A stretch of 64,000 nucleotides of DNA from Hemerocallis citrina (taxonomy: Eukaryota; Streptophyta; Magnoliopsida; Asparagales; Asphodelaceae). The stretch lies in NCBI GenBank assembly GCA_017893485.1, contig CM030366.1:203511455-203575454 (forward strand), written 5' to 3'. Each line of letters begins with the position of its first letter. The first letter of the stretch is position 1. A program made the position numbers and the translations under genes. Below the pieces are notes generated by a model. That model searched no databases and had not been told where the DNA came from. It worked only from the letters and a program-made list of their open reading frames with translations. Shown piece after piece: positions 45,761 through 57,779 of this stretch.

Positions 45761-46650
45761 CCTCCATGATAAAAGCTCAGGCAATGTGTCAAACATATAC
45801 AAGAGACTTATATCCATTGTGCCAACAATATGTTGTAAATGATTAAATATATATTAAAGCGCCTTCAGGCACTAATGACTAAAGATATCCAGAATCAAGT
45901 AAACAATAATAGTGTCTTGATGCCATGACCATAACATTCTATTTTCACGGGGCAGTGCGCTGAACCCTAAATAGAGAGCATCAGAAACAAGCTACAAGCA
46001 AGGCAAATGACATTTTCAAAATACAATTTTCATTGCCAGCAAACAATCGGATATCCCTGCAAAGGGGCAACATTGACGATTCTTTTGCATCACGACAACC
46101 TTCCATAGCCCTTTCTCACATGGGAAGACGGTAGAGTGGTTGCAATGGGATGTCCATTTCTTCGTCCTACAAAAGTTTCTAGTCAGTATCAGAGCAGAAG
46201 CTTACATGTTGAGCAAAATCAGTAAGTAGAAATAGCATAACTGCATGTAAGCAAGCATATAAGTGCATTGCTAAGTGTAGCAATGTTTATCCCACTAAGA
46301 TATAGGCCGAAAATGGTCTGGCTCAGCGTTACACGGTTCGTTATCTTGAACCGTACGCAGGTATGGAGGGGGTAGTACGAGTTGGGCTCTCATCAGATTA
46401 AATATATGCACGTGTGCGTGCACATTTAGATATAAGAGACCAAAGAGAAAATTAATGTATAAAAGCATTAATTACCTACATTGCTAAATATAAGAGTAAG
46501 AATCTAACTAAACTCCATGACTAATTGAGGAGAGTTTGAAAAGTAGTTCATTGTTTAATCGAGAAAGGTGTTGAGAAAACCATATGCGGGTCACTAGTTT
46601 AAGAGATACTGATCAAGAACGCACCAAAAATCGGATCGTGAGATCCAGAT
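45760..46650. other. intergenic, no supported gene
   Basis: A minus-strand exon-like stretch near 46174-46125 after TTTTGTAG is weak. Otherwise AT-rich sequence without recognisable features. Confidence 0.4.
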
Positions 46651-46653
46651 CAT

Positions 46654-46917
46654 GGGGAGGGGGTTTGATGAGGACATCCATTCTATTTAGTTTAGAATTT
46701 TATTTCAATACCATATTTGTTTTTGGCAATTATAGCCATATATAAAAAAAAAATTATGCATTAGAATATTTCTGAGATTTTAGAATATTTCGAGATTTGT
46801 ATCAAGATTTGGTTTGAGCCTATATATAGGCCTTGAGATTAATAAGAAAGTATGCTATTCTTGATTAAAAAATTATTGTGTTGAGTTTTTCTCTTCATCT
46901 CTCCTTTGTGTGATACA
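46654..46917 (+). repeat. LTR-like fragment with polypurine tract
   Basis: GGGGAGGGGG (46654-46663) resembles a polypurine tract and is followed by TGATGAGG (46666). The segment contains TATATATA (46821-46828) and an AATAAGAAAG polyadenylation-like word, and could end TGATACA at 46917, a 252-bp LTR. The upstream 60 bases could be the end of a gypsy internal region. A second LTR was not found. Confidence 0.4.
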
Positions 46918-47620
46918 ATTGAAATCCAACTTATTAGGATTTGTGATAAATCCTAATAAAATTTTAGGGTTTGTGATAAACTCTAAAACTACCCGTAAAT
47001 CCCCAAACCAACTTAAATCAAACCCTAATCCCCAAATTAAAATACCTAAACCTAATCCCCTTCTTTAGCCGCCACCCTTATCTCATCTTCTTCCATCTTC
47101 ATCCTGAAACCCACCCCCGACTCCTCTTCAACCCTCCCACTGCTCCCTCCACACCTCGACTACCACATCCCCGACCACCCTTAGCCCCATCTCCCGACCA
47201 CTTGCTACTTCGAAATCCGAGCGCCACCACAACCACCACCCGACCTCGACGCCGACCTCTCTCATGCCAGCGCCGTCCTCACCCTGCCTCCATCTTCTCA
47301 CCCTCAATCAATTTCGTCCTCATCCCCTTCCTCTTCCATCAGATCCTGACGCCCCCAACTCCCACCTGCCGCTTCACCGTCAGATCCCGACGCCCACACC
47401 TGCCGCTCCGTCAGTTCCCGACGTCCCTCCTATCGCGCCTCTACGACGCAACCAGCGCCAGCCGCCTCGCGACCACCCAGTGCTGCTCCTCGTTCCTTGC
47501 TGCCAAGCTGAGATCTTAACACTAGTAGCTTCGAATCCCGATATACTCTTTCCACTTTTTCAATATTTGTGTTATACTGCCTTATCATCTCTATTATATT
47601 ATTTAATTTAACTGTCAACT
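46918..47620 (+). other. C-rich exon-like stretch of unknown origin
   Basis: 47030-47520 is rich in CCT, CCG and CGA words like a plant 5' exon. It has an open frame of 105 codons (47202-47519, Arg/Thr/Ser/Pro-rich, mitochondrial-presequence-like composition). No splice donor, conserved motif or partner exon was found. It could be a captured gene fragment. Confidence 0.2.
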
Positions 47621-48705
47621 ACAAATATCGAGATTGAGTGTTCTACTTGCCTAATTAGAGTACGAATCAATACTGAATCTTTTACTTGCTAAGAACATCT
47701 AGGAATTTAATTATTGATTGTTAGAACTGAATTATTAATTGGGCTTGTTAAACTTAATTCAATTCTTGAAAATCCATCAAACCGATTAATTGTTTAAAAT
47801 TCTAACTTTGATCCGCACTACATATTGGTAAAATCAATCATTTAAGATTCTTAAAAATTCTCTATTTAGGGTTACGTTTTACATCAGGGTTGAGTAAACC
47901 CGGTAACACTGGTCTGGCTAGTCTGATCTGATCAATAGGTTGTACTTACTCTGCATGGTCTGACTTGATCAATAAATGGTTCAGGTTCTCTCTCCGATAA
48001 TTTTATTAAAAAAAAGGGACAGGTTTGATCAAAGTCTATACTTCTTTTAACCCATTTGTAATTTTATATCTGAAGTTAGTAACCCAACTCTAGGTCTACC
48101 AAATCCAATCCATAGGCATCAATGAGGGAGTTCTTGGCGACTACAATGAAATGATTCAATAAGTACTGCTGCATCCATTGGGTGACAGTTCGTACATGGA
48201 TCCGACTTGCATCTAGCAGTTTAATAAATATGTTAAAACAAGTTGAATCAGGGCAATCAGAGTACAATTGGGTCCTGTACAGGTATTAAACAAGCCAGAT
48301 TCGAGTAGTATATCATGGGTAGAACTCACCCAACCCCACCATTAACTACCCCAAGCATTGCTATCTATAACTTGGGAAATGCAGACCAGAAGAACCAGAA
48401 AACTTGAAGCATATGAGCATGTAAAAAATCCTTGTGTGATGAAAGAAAAAAACAAAAGCATAATAGATCAGAAGAATGGTTCTTTCAGCTGAACGATTTA
48501 CTCTGTCAGAGGGGGAATTTGAAATCAGTCTGGAAAGATGTTTGGGAAAATGGAATAGTAATACCTTTTTGATGTCCTGATAGAAATATGTGAAGAAATA
48601 ATTTAAATAAAGTACTTGGCATGACTTTAATAATATGTTTATATTTAGAAGATAAAAGATCTGCATTTCTGTTCCTAGGCAAGAGCAATGACATCTACTG
48701 GAAGA
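47621..48705. other. intergenic, AT-rich
   Basis: Several short open frames on both strands are unsupported. No element ends were recognised. Confidence 0.5.
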
Positions 48706-50170
48706 TGTGAAAATATATTTCACATTTAGTTAATATTTTATATGTGGTTAGATAGATATTATATGTTGATTGATATTATCTACATGGGGGGTGATAAAGG
48801 GCTTTCTTTATGCAAAAGTTTTGTAAGTCTATTTATAAAACTATGTTTTTCATTACGTATCTCTGAATATCACGAAGTTCAATAATAATTTATTGTCCAA
48901 CGTGGTATCAGAACATTTGGATCCTCCTTGAACATTTTCTTTTTTGGGTAGCAAAAGTCATCTCTCTTTTCAGTTTTCGATGATTAAAAAAAAAATCAAT
49001 TTTCTCTTCTTCTTCAGTCGCCACACTCCTCTAGATGCAGATATCCAGATCCGGTCCTCCTCAACATACGGATGGGTTGTCAGATCCGGTCCTTGTGCAG
49101 ATTCGGGTTTTCACATCCAATCCTCCTCCAAATGTGGATTTCACATCCAGTCATTTTCCAGATTCGAACTTATTGATCTGACCCTCTGACAAATTCAGAT
49201 CTCCATATCCAATATCATCTACTTTCAGACTTCCTATGAACTATCAAGTTTCATCTGCCAAACACTCAATTCCTACATGAAGTTTGACGGGAGTGTTGAC
49301 TTATATAGGTTGAATTCCCTTAAGATTTCTTTGCTCAGTCTAGACCTCGGCTTCGCTCAAGATGGACTTCAACTTCGTTTGCCTCCAACTTGAGTGTGAG
49401 TATAGAATACGTGAAAATATATTCTAGATTTAGTTTATATTTCGTATGTGGTTAGATAGATTTTATATGTTGGTTGATATTATCCCAAGATTATAAAAAA
49501 ACGGAAATGGGATTAAAAAGGTCGGGCATTGTTGGGTTTGTTTTCCCGTTTAAACGGGGTTCTAAAGGGAAAAACAATTTTTCTATTTTTAATATAAAAA
49601 TATTTTATAAATAGGAACAATGAAGGAAAAAATATATTAAAAAATCCAGAAATATAGGGGGAAATTATGGAAAATGTCAAATATTAAAGCATTCATCACA
49701 TGACATTTCACATGTACAAATAAATAAATAAAAATCATAGTTCATATGTTCACTGTAATGGAAACTTATGAACTGTAACAACTAACAAGTCAGGTTCATT
49801 ATAAAGGTAATGATTTTGTTTTAATAGAATAATTTGATAAAAATTCAAAATCCAAGCCCAAAATATTTTTTTAACTCGTTAAAATCTGAAGCCATTTAGT
49901 TCCCAATTAACCCATTTTAATCAATTTTTACCAGTTTTTAAACAAAAAAAGGGCTCATTTTCAACCACCGTTTTCCCCATAAACGGAACAGCAGGCTCAA
50001 AATTTGTTTAGACGAGGATTTTACCATTTTTTAGAATTACGTAATATCCATATGTGGGATAATAGTGGGCTTTCTTTATGCCAAAGTCTTGTAAACCTAT
50101 ATAAAAGCTGCTATGTGTTTCATTATGTATCTCCGAATATCAAGAAGTTCAATAATATTTTATTTTCCAA
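48706..50170 (+). mobile_element. copia-type TRIM, copy 1 (with insertion in right LTR)
   Basis: The left LTR (about 48706-48900, starting TGTGAAAATATATT) is followed by a primer site TGGTATCAGAAC (48903-48914). About 490 bases without a complete gene follow. The right LTR starts near 49395-49411, repeats the left one (GTGGTTAGATAGAT, GGGCTTTCTTTATGC, ATCTCYGAATATCA), and is split by about 560 bases at 49485-50048. Internal words CTCTTTTCAGTTTTCGATGA and AGATCYGATCCTCC match the minus-strand element at 62082-63363, so they form one family. Confidence 0.7.
49485..50048. mobile_element. insertion inside the TRIM right LTR
   Basis: Comparison with the left LTR shows an extra ~564 bases after GATATTATC. 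Its ends have loosely inverted A/T-rich words (ATTATAAAAAAACGG left, TACCATTTTTTAGAATTAC right) and internal GTTTAAACGGGG / CCCCATAAACGG sequences. It may be a DNA MITE. The class is undetermined. Confidence 0.4.
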
Positions 50171-50304
50171 GATCATTTCACTATGAACATATTGGTCCAC
50201 TATGAAATCGATACGGACAGGCACAACAATTACTTGATAAACAGGCCCCTACAAATGACAACAAAATAATTGTTTAGTACACACAAGTCAAGAAAGAAAA
50301 CAAA

Positions 50305-50479
50305 TGTCAAGCACTTGTAGTGCAGTTGGAAAGGCATCTCGTTCTCAAGAGAGAGATTACATATTACAGGTTCTGTGAATCAATTGGGTATTTTGAAAAT
50401 TTTCTGCCCCCCCCCCGCCGATGTTGGCGGCTACGACCAAATGCCACAACAACAAAAAGGGAACAAATAAAAAAAAAGA
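50305..50479 (+). mobile_element. tRNA-Lys-like SINE, copy 1
   Basis: The head GCACTTGTAGTGCAGTTGG resembles an A box, followed by an anticodon-arm-like CTCAAGAGAGAG and a B-box-like AGGTTCTGTGAATC. The body ends in an A-rich tail (50463-50478). The possible flanking duplication is AACAAAT. It is clearly related to the copy at 62994-63165. Confidence 0.6.
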
Positions 50480-51388
50480 TGCGTGTGTACAAATGAGCAA
50501 ACTCGTTTCCAGTAATATAATGTTATATTTGTTAACTATGTAACCCTCATAACGGGGTTGTGCATATAACGGGATTAAACCCCAAACTGAACCAAACCGA
50601 ACTGACCCGCATGGTTCGGGTACAATAGCCTAACAGGTCGGTTGCAGTTTCCAAACCCAAGTTATTTTTTGGGTCTGGTCAGTTAAAATAACCAGGTGCC
50701 ATACAACTATGCAAAACCAAGTTATTAATAATCTATTGAATAACCTAATATAGTAAACAGGTCTGCATACAAATTAAAGCCAAATCGTAATTAATTTACT
50801 GCTAGACAAACACGTCGCTTTTTTTTCTTCCCTATCATACAGTTTCCTCAGGCTCATAATTTTCATTGGTCATCAAATGTCAAAAGATTAAAAAACCCAA
50901 CCCTAGACCTCCCCCAAGTCTTTGCTGCTCCAAGCCTCCACCTTCGCCTTGTATGCAATATGTCAAGAAATTTCAAATATGTCTCATACACTCGCATCTG
51001 TCACATGTGCCAACCAAGAAACTCCATCTCTTCTTCAGGTGGAGTATCTGAATACGAGCCTTGAAAGTGCCCACTGACTCGTAAGCCCTTGAGGCAAGAC
51101 GAAAAGGAAGAGATGCCACTGATTAGCACTTTCTTTTCTTTGGTCATGAACTTGCTCCCCGCTCGAGAGTGAATGTTGGAAACTCTTCGATGACATGTTC
51201 CTTTGAGTGCACGATTCCTTAGTTGTGCCTATTTGGAACATAGCATATTCATATTGGTTGGCGGCGGAAAGAGGTTTAAGAAAGAATAGGCAAATCCCTG
51301 GGTTGACGAAAAAAAGTAGGAAACTAAGTTTTGGTGTTTCCACTTCGGCATATAAGGTTTAGAATTGTGCCAACCTCGGGATGCTTTA
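50480..51388. other. intergenic with possible disrupted host exon
   Basis: 50520-50720 has GGTTCGGG/CCCGAACC-type words that may be a MITE remnant. 51343-51035 (minus) is an open Ser/Gln-rich frame next to the hAT duplication. Together with a minus-strand frame at 55609-55520 on the other side of the hAT (starting MSSITMSNETIHG, donor GTAAGC), it may be pieces of one gene. I cannot confirm it. Confidence 0.25.
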
Positions 51389-51655
51389 CTCCTAATCAGT
51401 GGCGTAGCCAGGATTTCCATCTAGGGGGCGCGACACTTCCTATAAAAAAAAATTATAATAAACACATTTGCAAGCCTCAAAATATCATATATTACTACCA
51501 AAAACACAAACTATTACAATCACTAAATAGCAATTTTCTTTAGCAATAAAACCCTTCGAGATTTCATATTCTGAAAATATTGAATAATATCTTCATTGTC
51601 AATTGCATCCAATACATCTCTTTCAATATATGCAACCAAACAATCATTCATCATC

Positions 51656-53910
51656 TCATCTCCCAATCGGTTTCGTAACGATGTCTTGATGATTTTCATT
51701 GCAGAAAATACTCTCTACTGTTGCGGTTGCAACGGGTAATAACAATGCCAACTTCAACAGCAAATATACCAACGGATATGCACGATGTTTTTTTAACTGA
51801 ACCAGCTTTCTAGCAAGCCCACTAATTCCTGCAACTTCAGAAAATCGGTCATCAGAGCGCACATCCAAAATATAGGTATCAAGTTGCCGGTCAAGGTGCA
51901 TTAACTCAATGTTAGAGAAATCAGGTGAATAAAATTCAGCAAAGCGAAGCAATTTTCTCTTATCATAAGCAAAAAATGAATCGCTTGGATCAAGACAAGC
52001 CATACACAACTTCGTATTTGCCTCATTAAAACGATTGTTCAACTCCTGAAGTTGCAAATCAATCACTTCATAAAACAATTCAATACGATATTAATGAAGA
52101 TTTGTTTTTCCTTCGAAGTTGCGACGGGATCTTCCATGTTGTACAAATAATTCATCCATAGGTGGAATTACTATCTTATGCTTCACACAAAATGAAGAAA
52201 CTTCTTCCAACAATGATTCTCATCCATCATCTCTCATATTTTGCAATTGTTGCTTGGTTATCCTCACAAGAGTCATGGCATTTATAATATCTTGGTCTTT
52301 TCTCTGTAAAGCTTGTGATAAATCATTTGTAATTCCCAAAATATTCTTCATCAAATGTAAATGAAATGCAAACTCAAATTGTGCAATGATTCCCAATAGA
52401 TTTTCTGCTTGCCCCTTTATCTTCATATCCTTTGCATCCTCTTCAACAATCACAATAACATCAATCACAGACGAGTACAAGCAAATCAAACTCATTAGTG
52501 TACCGTAATGAGAACCCCAACGGGTGCGTCCTGCTCGCTTCAATGTCATTTCTTGATTCTTACCTTGCCCAGTCAAAATATTACCATTATAAACTCCTTC
52601 AACAACTTTCTCAAATTGTTTTTCACGAAGAATGTCCCTCCGCTTGCACGAGGCTCCAACAATATTTGATACACTCGTAACAATGTCAAAAAATACAGAA
52701 ATCTTCGCGTAACCTTCTACAACAGCTACAACTGTTATTGAAGTTGGTGAGCAAAGCAGTGAACATAATAAGCCGACTCATTCTCCATCATAAACAAGCT
52801 TTTTAATCCATTGAACTCTCCCCGCATGTTACTAGCACCATCATACCCTTGCCCCCGTATACTCGATATACTTAACCCATGTTGAGATAACAGAGATTCA
52901 ATAGCTGCCTTAAGTGATAAGGCAATAGTATTACCAACATGAACAATGCCAAGAAAGCGCTCCATAATATGCCCTCTTTCATTCACAAAACTTAAAACAA
53001 CAGCCATTTGTTCTTTCACGGATATGTCATGCGCCTCATCAACCAAAATAGTGAACAGTTCATCACCAAGATCGCTGATGAGAGCATTTGTAGTTACCTT
53101 TGCAATGGAAGTAATAATCTCTTGTTGGATTTGAGGGGATGTTAATTTGTGATTTTCTGGAGCCTTCTTCAATGCAACTTTATCGATATTCTCATTGTGG
53201 TCACAAAGAAATTATAAGAGTTCAAGAAAGTTTCCCCTATTCTGTGATTCGTGAGATTCATCATGACCACTGAAAGTCAGTCCCTGGCGCAACAGCCATT
53301 TAATGCAATCAATTGATGCCATCAAACGAAGACGATAGTCGGCTTGAGTTTGAATACATTGAGTTGCCAAAGAATGCTCAATGTGCAACCGATTGCTTCA
53401 AAAGATCATAGCCAGCTCTCACATATTTGTTATGCGTACTAGCGTGGTCTCCAACATGCCCATTCAACTTCATTTTTTTCTCTAATTTTTAAATCCCTCT
53501 CCACCAACAAATGAATCACCACCACCTTGGCCACCATGATCAGCTTTAAAAAGATAACAATACAAACAATAACCAGCATCTGTTGTAATGCTATATTCTA
53601 GCCAATTAGGGTACTCTTTGAACCACGAAGCCTGAAATCGATGCTTCTCATTTGCACAATAACGCCAAGGAAAGTTGTGATCCTTAGGTTGACAGGGTCC
53701 TTTTTGCAAGTAGTATCGTCGAACATTCTCTCTTTCTTTAACATCGTACTCATAAATATTTTTTCCTAAAGCAGGATCAGACGGATACTCTTCTTCTACA
53801 TTGCAAGTAGGTGGGGGCTGGACAACGGGCTGTCGTGGGGATGGGGGTGGCCTCGGTGGGGGCTCTTGGCTTCTTGAAGCAGCCTTTTCTTGAGAGTTTT
53901 TAAAAAACAT
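51656..53910 (-). pseudogene. hAT transposase (TTF zinc finger, DUF4371, hATC)
   Basis: It starts at ATG 53910 with a Pro-rich N-terminus and a TTF-type finger region (CQPKDHNFPW, YCLYCYLF) to about 53490. After a break, 53172-52735 encodes the DUF4371-like catalytic part, with Asp in LVDEAHDIS and in GQGYDGASNM. 52576-52220 continues the helical insertion domain (RWGSHYGTL). 52078-51656 carries the hAT dimerisation region (YPLVYLLLKLALLLPVATATVE, read in two parts). Several stops and shifts lie between the blocks. This is the ZMYM/TTF-type hAT transposase common in plants, now inactive. Confidence 0.8.
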
Positions 53911-54217
53911 GAATAGTGTAGTATTTTTTATCTGAAATTATATCCAATTCCAGTTCATACAATTAGTAGACTAGAGCATTACCAGGTCATACAATTAATA
54001 TAGTTTCTGCATTTTTAACTAGGCTTTTATTGGTTTTGGAATCATTCTAGTTGCACATGTAATATCAGAATGCTTATAGATCATGATGATCCTCATACCT
54101 CAGTTGATAATATTCTACCCATTTTCACGGTCTACTTGATTCTTCTTTCGGATTTGGGAAGTTTCTCCCCGAAATTTCAATTGGTGAGTTGGTCAACTTT
54201 ATGTTAATTAAAGGACC

Positions 54218-54990
54218 TTAGGTTAATTCCACATCAAACAAGTATAAAGATAAACAAGAATGCTTTATGTTAATTAATACAATTAATAAACAAGAATGCT
54301 TTATGTTAATTAAAGGACGCAAGTATAAAGATTGTAAATTTTCTTTGGTGACTAGCTCTGCTTTCGCTCCATCTTTTCGATTCTTGACAGTACCAAGACC
54401 AGTGATCATGAGTGAACCTCTGATTTCTTTAAGAGGTAGCTCAACAATACTCAATTGATCAGGCTTATTGCCAACTTTAAATAATGACAGGGTCTCAAGG
54501 TTAGTTAATTCACCCATCCCACTAGGCTCTAGGCATGTCTAAACTACGCTGATCATCTAAGTAAAAGTGTCTGAGGTTGCTCATCTTTTTCATTCCTTTC
54601 GGTAACTCATGCAGTTGGAAACAACCTTGGATGTTCAACACTTGAAGATGTAAAGATTTGTAATAGAATCAGGTAATGAAGTTATCAAGTAATTACCTGA
54701 TAGGTTAAGGAACCTACGATGTTTTAATTTTCCTATACTACTACAAACACATTCGTTATCAATGGAATTCAGATACAATACTCGTAAATGAATTAATTTC
54801 GATAATGCAAATTCAACATCTTTGGCATGAGAAAGATCATCAAATTGTTTGTCCCCAAATAGAAACAAAGATCGTAACTTTCTTGTTTGTTGCACATCAA
54901 ACAAGTGGTGTGCATAGCATCAAACAAGTTAAAAGAATAATTGGTATGAATAAGGCATTTCATCAAACAAGTGGCGTGAATTTTCAACAA
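54218..54990 (-). pseudogene. NLR (NBS-LRR) leucine-rich-repeat fragment inside the hAT
   Basis: 54904-54635 reads as CNL-type LRRs (QTRKLRSLFLFGDKQF, LIHLRVLYLNS, SIGKLKHRRFLNLSGN, SLPDSITNLY). After stops, 54517-54310 continues GELTNLETLSLFKVG, IRGSLMITGLGTV and ENLQSLYL, the usual next repeats in coiled-coil NLRs. No NB-ARC domain is present. It has the same orientation as the transposase and lies between its start and the element's end. A short duplicated block (AACAAGAATGCTTTATGTTAATT twice near 54255-54315) follows it. A resistance protein cannot be made from this piece. Confidence 0.75.
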
Positions 54991-55492
54991 CTTAGAACCA
55001 TTAAAAATAAATCAGTAGTTAAACCTTCTCTATTTCCAACTTCAATCATCAGTATTCAGTGCATAGAAAGAGTAAAAACTAATAGTTAGAACTTAGAATT
55101 AGTTACCCACTTTGTGTTTGTTGTTTGATCTCTTTCTTACTCCTCTCGAGCTCCTCTTAGGTTCTCCGAAATCCGAATCTCCTTCGAATTTGCAATGGGC
55201 TTTGTAAGTTGAATTCAAAAGAGGAAAAGAGAAAGAGAATGAAGGTCTGATCTTGTGATGTAATAGGAAAGGAAGAGCCGAAGAGGAAGAATGGAAGAGT
55301 ATGTCGTTAGAAGAAGAAGAGGAAAGAAAGAGAGATTGAAAGAGTAAACTAAATGGGTAAATGGGTTGAAATTTTACACAAACCCTTATTAAAAACTTTT
55401 TTACTACAAAAAAAATTTTTGAAATTTTTTTTAAAACCAAGGGGCGCAGCTGCACCCCCTTGGTCCATGGCAGCTACGCCACTGCTCCTAAC

Positions 55493-56389
55493 CCCACGAC
55501 GGTTCCAAGACAAGCTTACCCGATTCTCGTTTAAGAACGGTAATGATCTACGTTTCACACGGCGCACGATTCCATGGATAGTTTCATTCGACATCGTGAT
55601 GGAGGACATAGCTTACGATCACTGCCGCTCAGTTGAAAGCTATGAAACAAGTCCGCGGTAGTTCAAAACTAGAATTGCTGCCAAGGTAATCCTCTCTCGG
55701 GGGTGTGTCATGTGTGTGATTCAAATATTCGGCACTAGTCATATGATTCATATTAGATCTCTTAGTTTAGACTGTTTAGTACTAATAAAGATTAATTGCA
55801 TGGCTGATACACATATGCAAAGCTAATGGCCTAATGCTATCCAAATCTAAATTATTATTAGTAAAGCAATTTTGTAATCACTTTGTTTGAATACCAATTT
55901 ACAAATTTAATTCATGTTTTCAGTCATAAACAGAGTATACTTGACATATAAAGTTAGTCAAATAAGGCTTCGTGTAAATATAAGTTGGGCACATTCATGT
56001 TTGTTACCTGCAATATTTTTATAATTGCAATAACCCTCGGTATTTAATATTCTTTTTTTTGTACAAATGATGTGATAAACATAGGTAATAGTTTCATTAA
56101 TGAGGAATTATTTAGACATCATTAGTTAGCTATGATATATACATAAAGTTTAGTTTAATTCAATTTTTGCTTGTTTAAGAACTAAAATTACGTGCAAGTG
56201 TGTAACTGTGAAAGTGTTTTTTTCTTCTTTTTGTTTTATTTTGAATTGTCAAGCAGCATATCAACGCTTTTTGAATCATGTGTAAGTTGGTTTTAATCAA
56301 ATTGTTGCTTGTTTACTTGTTTTTTTTCTTTTGTTTAGCTACTACTAGTGATTATTACTTCATTATTTTTATTCATTGATTTTTGTTTT
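55493..56389. other. intergenic, AT-rich
   Basis: Apart from the possible minus-strand first exon at 55609-55520, nothing is supported. Confidence 0.4.
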
Positions 56390-56640
56390 TCAGATTTGAT
56401 AGGATGTCGAATATCAGAATTGAGAATCCACCACCTAGGAAGCATGGATACTCTCCCGGGGATGCGTGTCTCGTACCGGATACGTATCCGGTGGGATACT
56501 CGCCGGATACTCTCCAGATATGTACCGAATACGTATCCCGGCAATTATTTTTTTTTAAAGAAAAAAAGGAGCGGATACTATGGGGATACTCTCGGATACA
56601 TCGAGATACTCTTAGATAGTGTTTGGAGATATATATAATA

Positions 56641-56972
56641 CTAGGTTTGCCCGTAGGCACGTGCCTACGGCACGTATTTGAAACAATGCAGCATATGAAA
56701 AGCCCTGTAAACAATAAAATATATGCAATCCTATCTAACGAACAAATCACATAGGTATGATCAACATGTATATGCAATTCAATGTAACTTTATAAGTTGA
56801 AATTTACCCAAGTGAACATCTATTTCAATCTTCCATTGCATTAGAAAGTAGAGAAGATGAGATCAAGAAATTCAGAGGAGGAAGAAGAATATGAGATAGA
56901 GAAAGAGAGAGAAATAATTAAATAAATAAAGGAGTTGTTTTGGGGGGGTTCGAATTTAAGGTTTTTTTTTTT

Positions 56973-57003
<31 letters not shown>

Positions 57004-57078
57004 GGGGGGGTTGTAAGGTTAGATCTGGGCCTTTGATTTTGAGGGGATTGAAGGAGAGCCACTTGATAGCTCTTTGTG

Positions 57079-57115
<37 letters not shown>
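56641..57115 (-). mobile_element. Helitron-like element (3' end clear, 5' end uncertain)
   Basis: On the minus strand a perfect stem GCCGTAGGCACGTGCCTACGG is followed by GCAAACCTAG and then T (56640), the standard Helitron 3' end. The 5' end would begin TC on the minus strand. TCTCTATATATAATAATAA at 57121-57103 fits but merges with the neighbouring MITE's flank. The interior includes T21 followed by G28. Confidence 0.5.
56962..57010. repeat. T21-G28 homopolymer junction
   Basis: A run of about 21 T (56962-56982) is directly followed by about 28 G (56983-57010). Run lengths of this size are often uncertain in assemblies. Confidence 0.8.
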
Positions 57116-57118
<3 letters not shown>

Positions 57119-57121
57119 GAG

Positions 57122-57779
57122 AGAGTAAGTCTATTAAGAGCTGGGAAGCTGAGATTCTTAACGAGAACTGAGATTCTCAGCCGTTCGATTGCGATCCGAT
57201 GGTCAAGATTTGATCTGCTATCAATTGATATGTTGAAGGGCAAAACAGTCATTTCTCGGCTCTTCTTTTTCTCATCTGAACTACTCTCTCCCGTTCTCTC
57301 TTTCTCTCCTTTCATGAATCCGAAGAAATCCACCTGGCTGCTATCGAAACCCATCTGATCGTGATCTCTCTCTTTGACGCATCGCTCATCTCTCTCGTTC
57401 TCTCCATCTCTTTCAAAACCCACCCATTCGAAACCCTAGCAGCCAAACCCATCAATGGACCAAAATCAAAAACCAAAAACCCTAGCTTCGAAAGAGATAG
57501 AGAGAACGGGAGAGATGAGCGATGCATCAAAGAGAGAGATCACGATCGGGTGGGTTTCGATAGCAGGCAGGGCGGGTTTCTTCGGATTCGTGAAAGGAGA
57601 GAAAGAGAGAGAACGGGAGAGTAGCTCAGATGAGAAAGAGGTGAGCTGAGAAATGACTGTTTTGCCCTTCAACATATCAATTGATAGCGGATCAAACCTT
57701 GACCATCGGATTGCAATCGAACGGCTGAGAATCTCAGCTCTCGTTAAGAATCTCAGCTTCCCAGCTCTTAATAGACTTA

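Larger units (their letters stand above)
51389..55492 (-). mobile_element. hAT element with transposase and captured NLR fragment
   Basis: CTCCTAAT (51389-51396) and CTCCTAAC (55485-55492) are an 8-bp duplication with one mismatch. The ends are inverted: CAGTGGCGTAGCCAGGATTT at 51397 and, inverted, CAGTGGCGTAGCTGCCATGG at 55484. Each is followed by GGGGCGC-type words. The 4.09-kb interior holds a decayed transposase gene and, between it and the right end, leucine-rich-repeat sequence of an NLR gene. Confidence 0.85.

Noticed and set aside
47202..47519. 105-codon Arg/Thr-rich frame like an organelle presequence
   Set aside because: Not called as a gene because no donor, second exon or conserved domain was seen. 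Kept only as an exon-like stretch.
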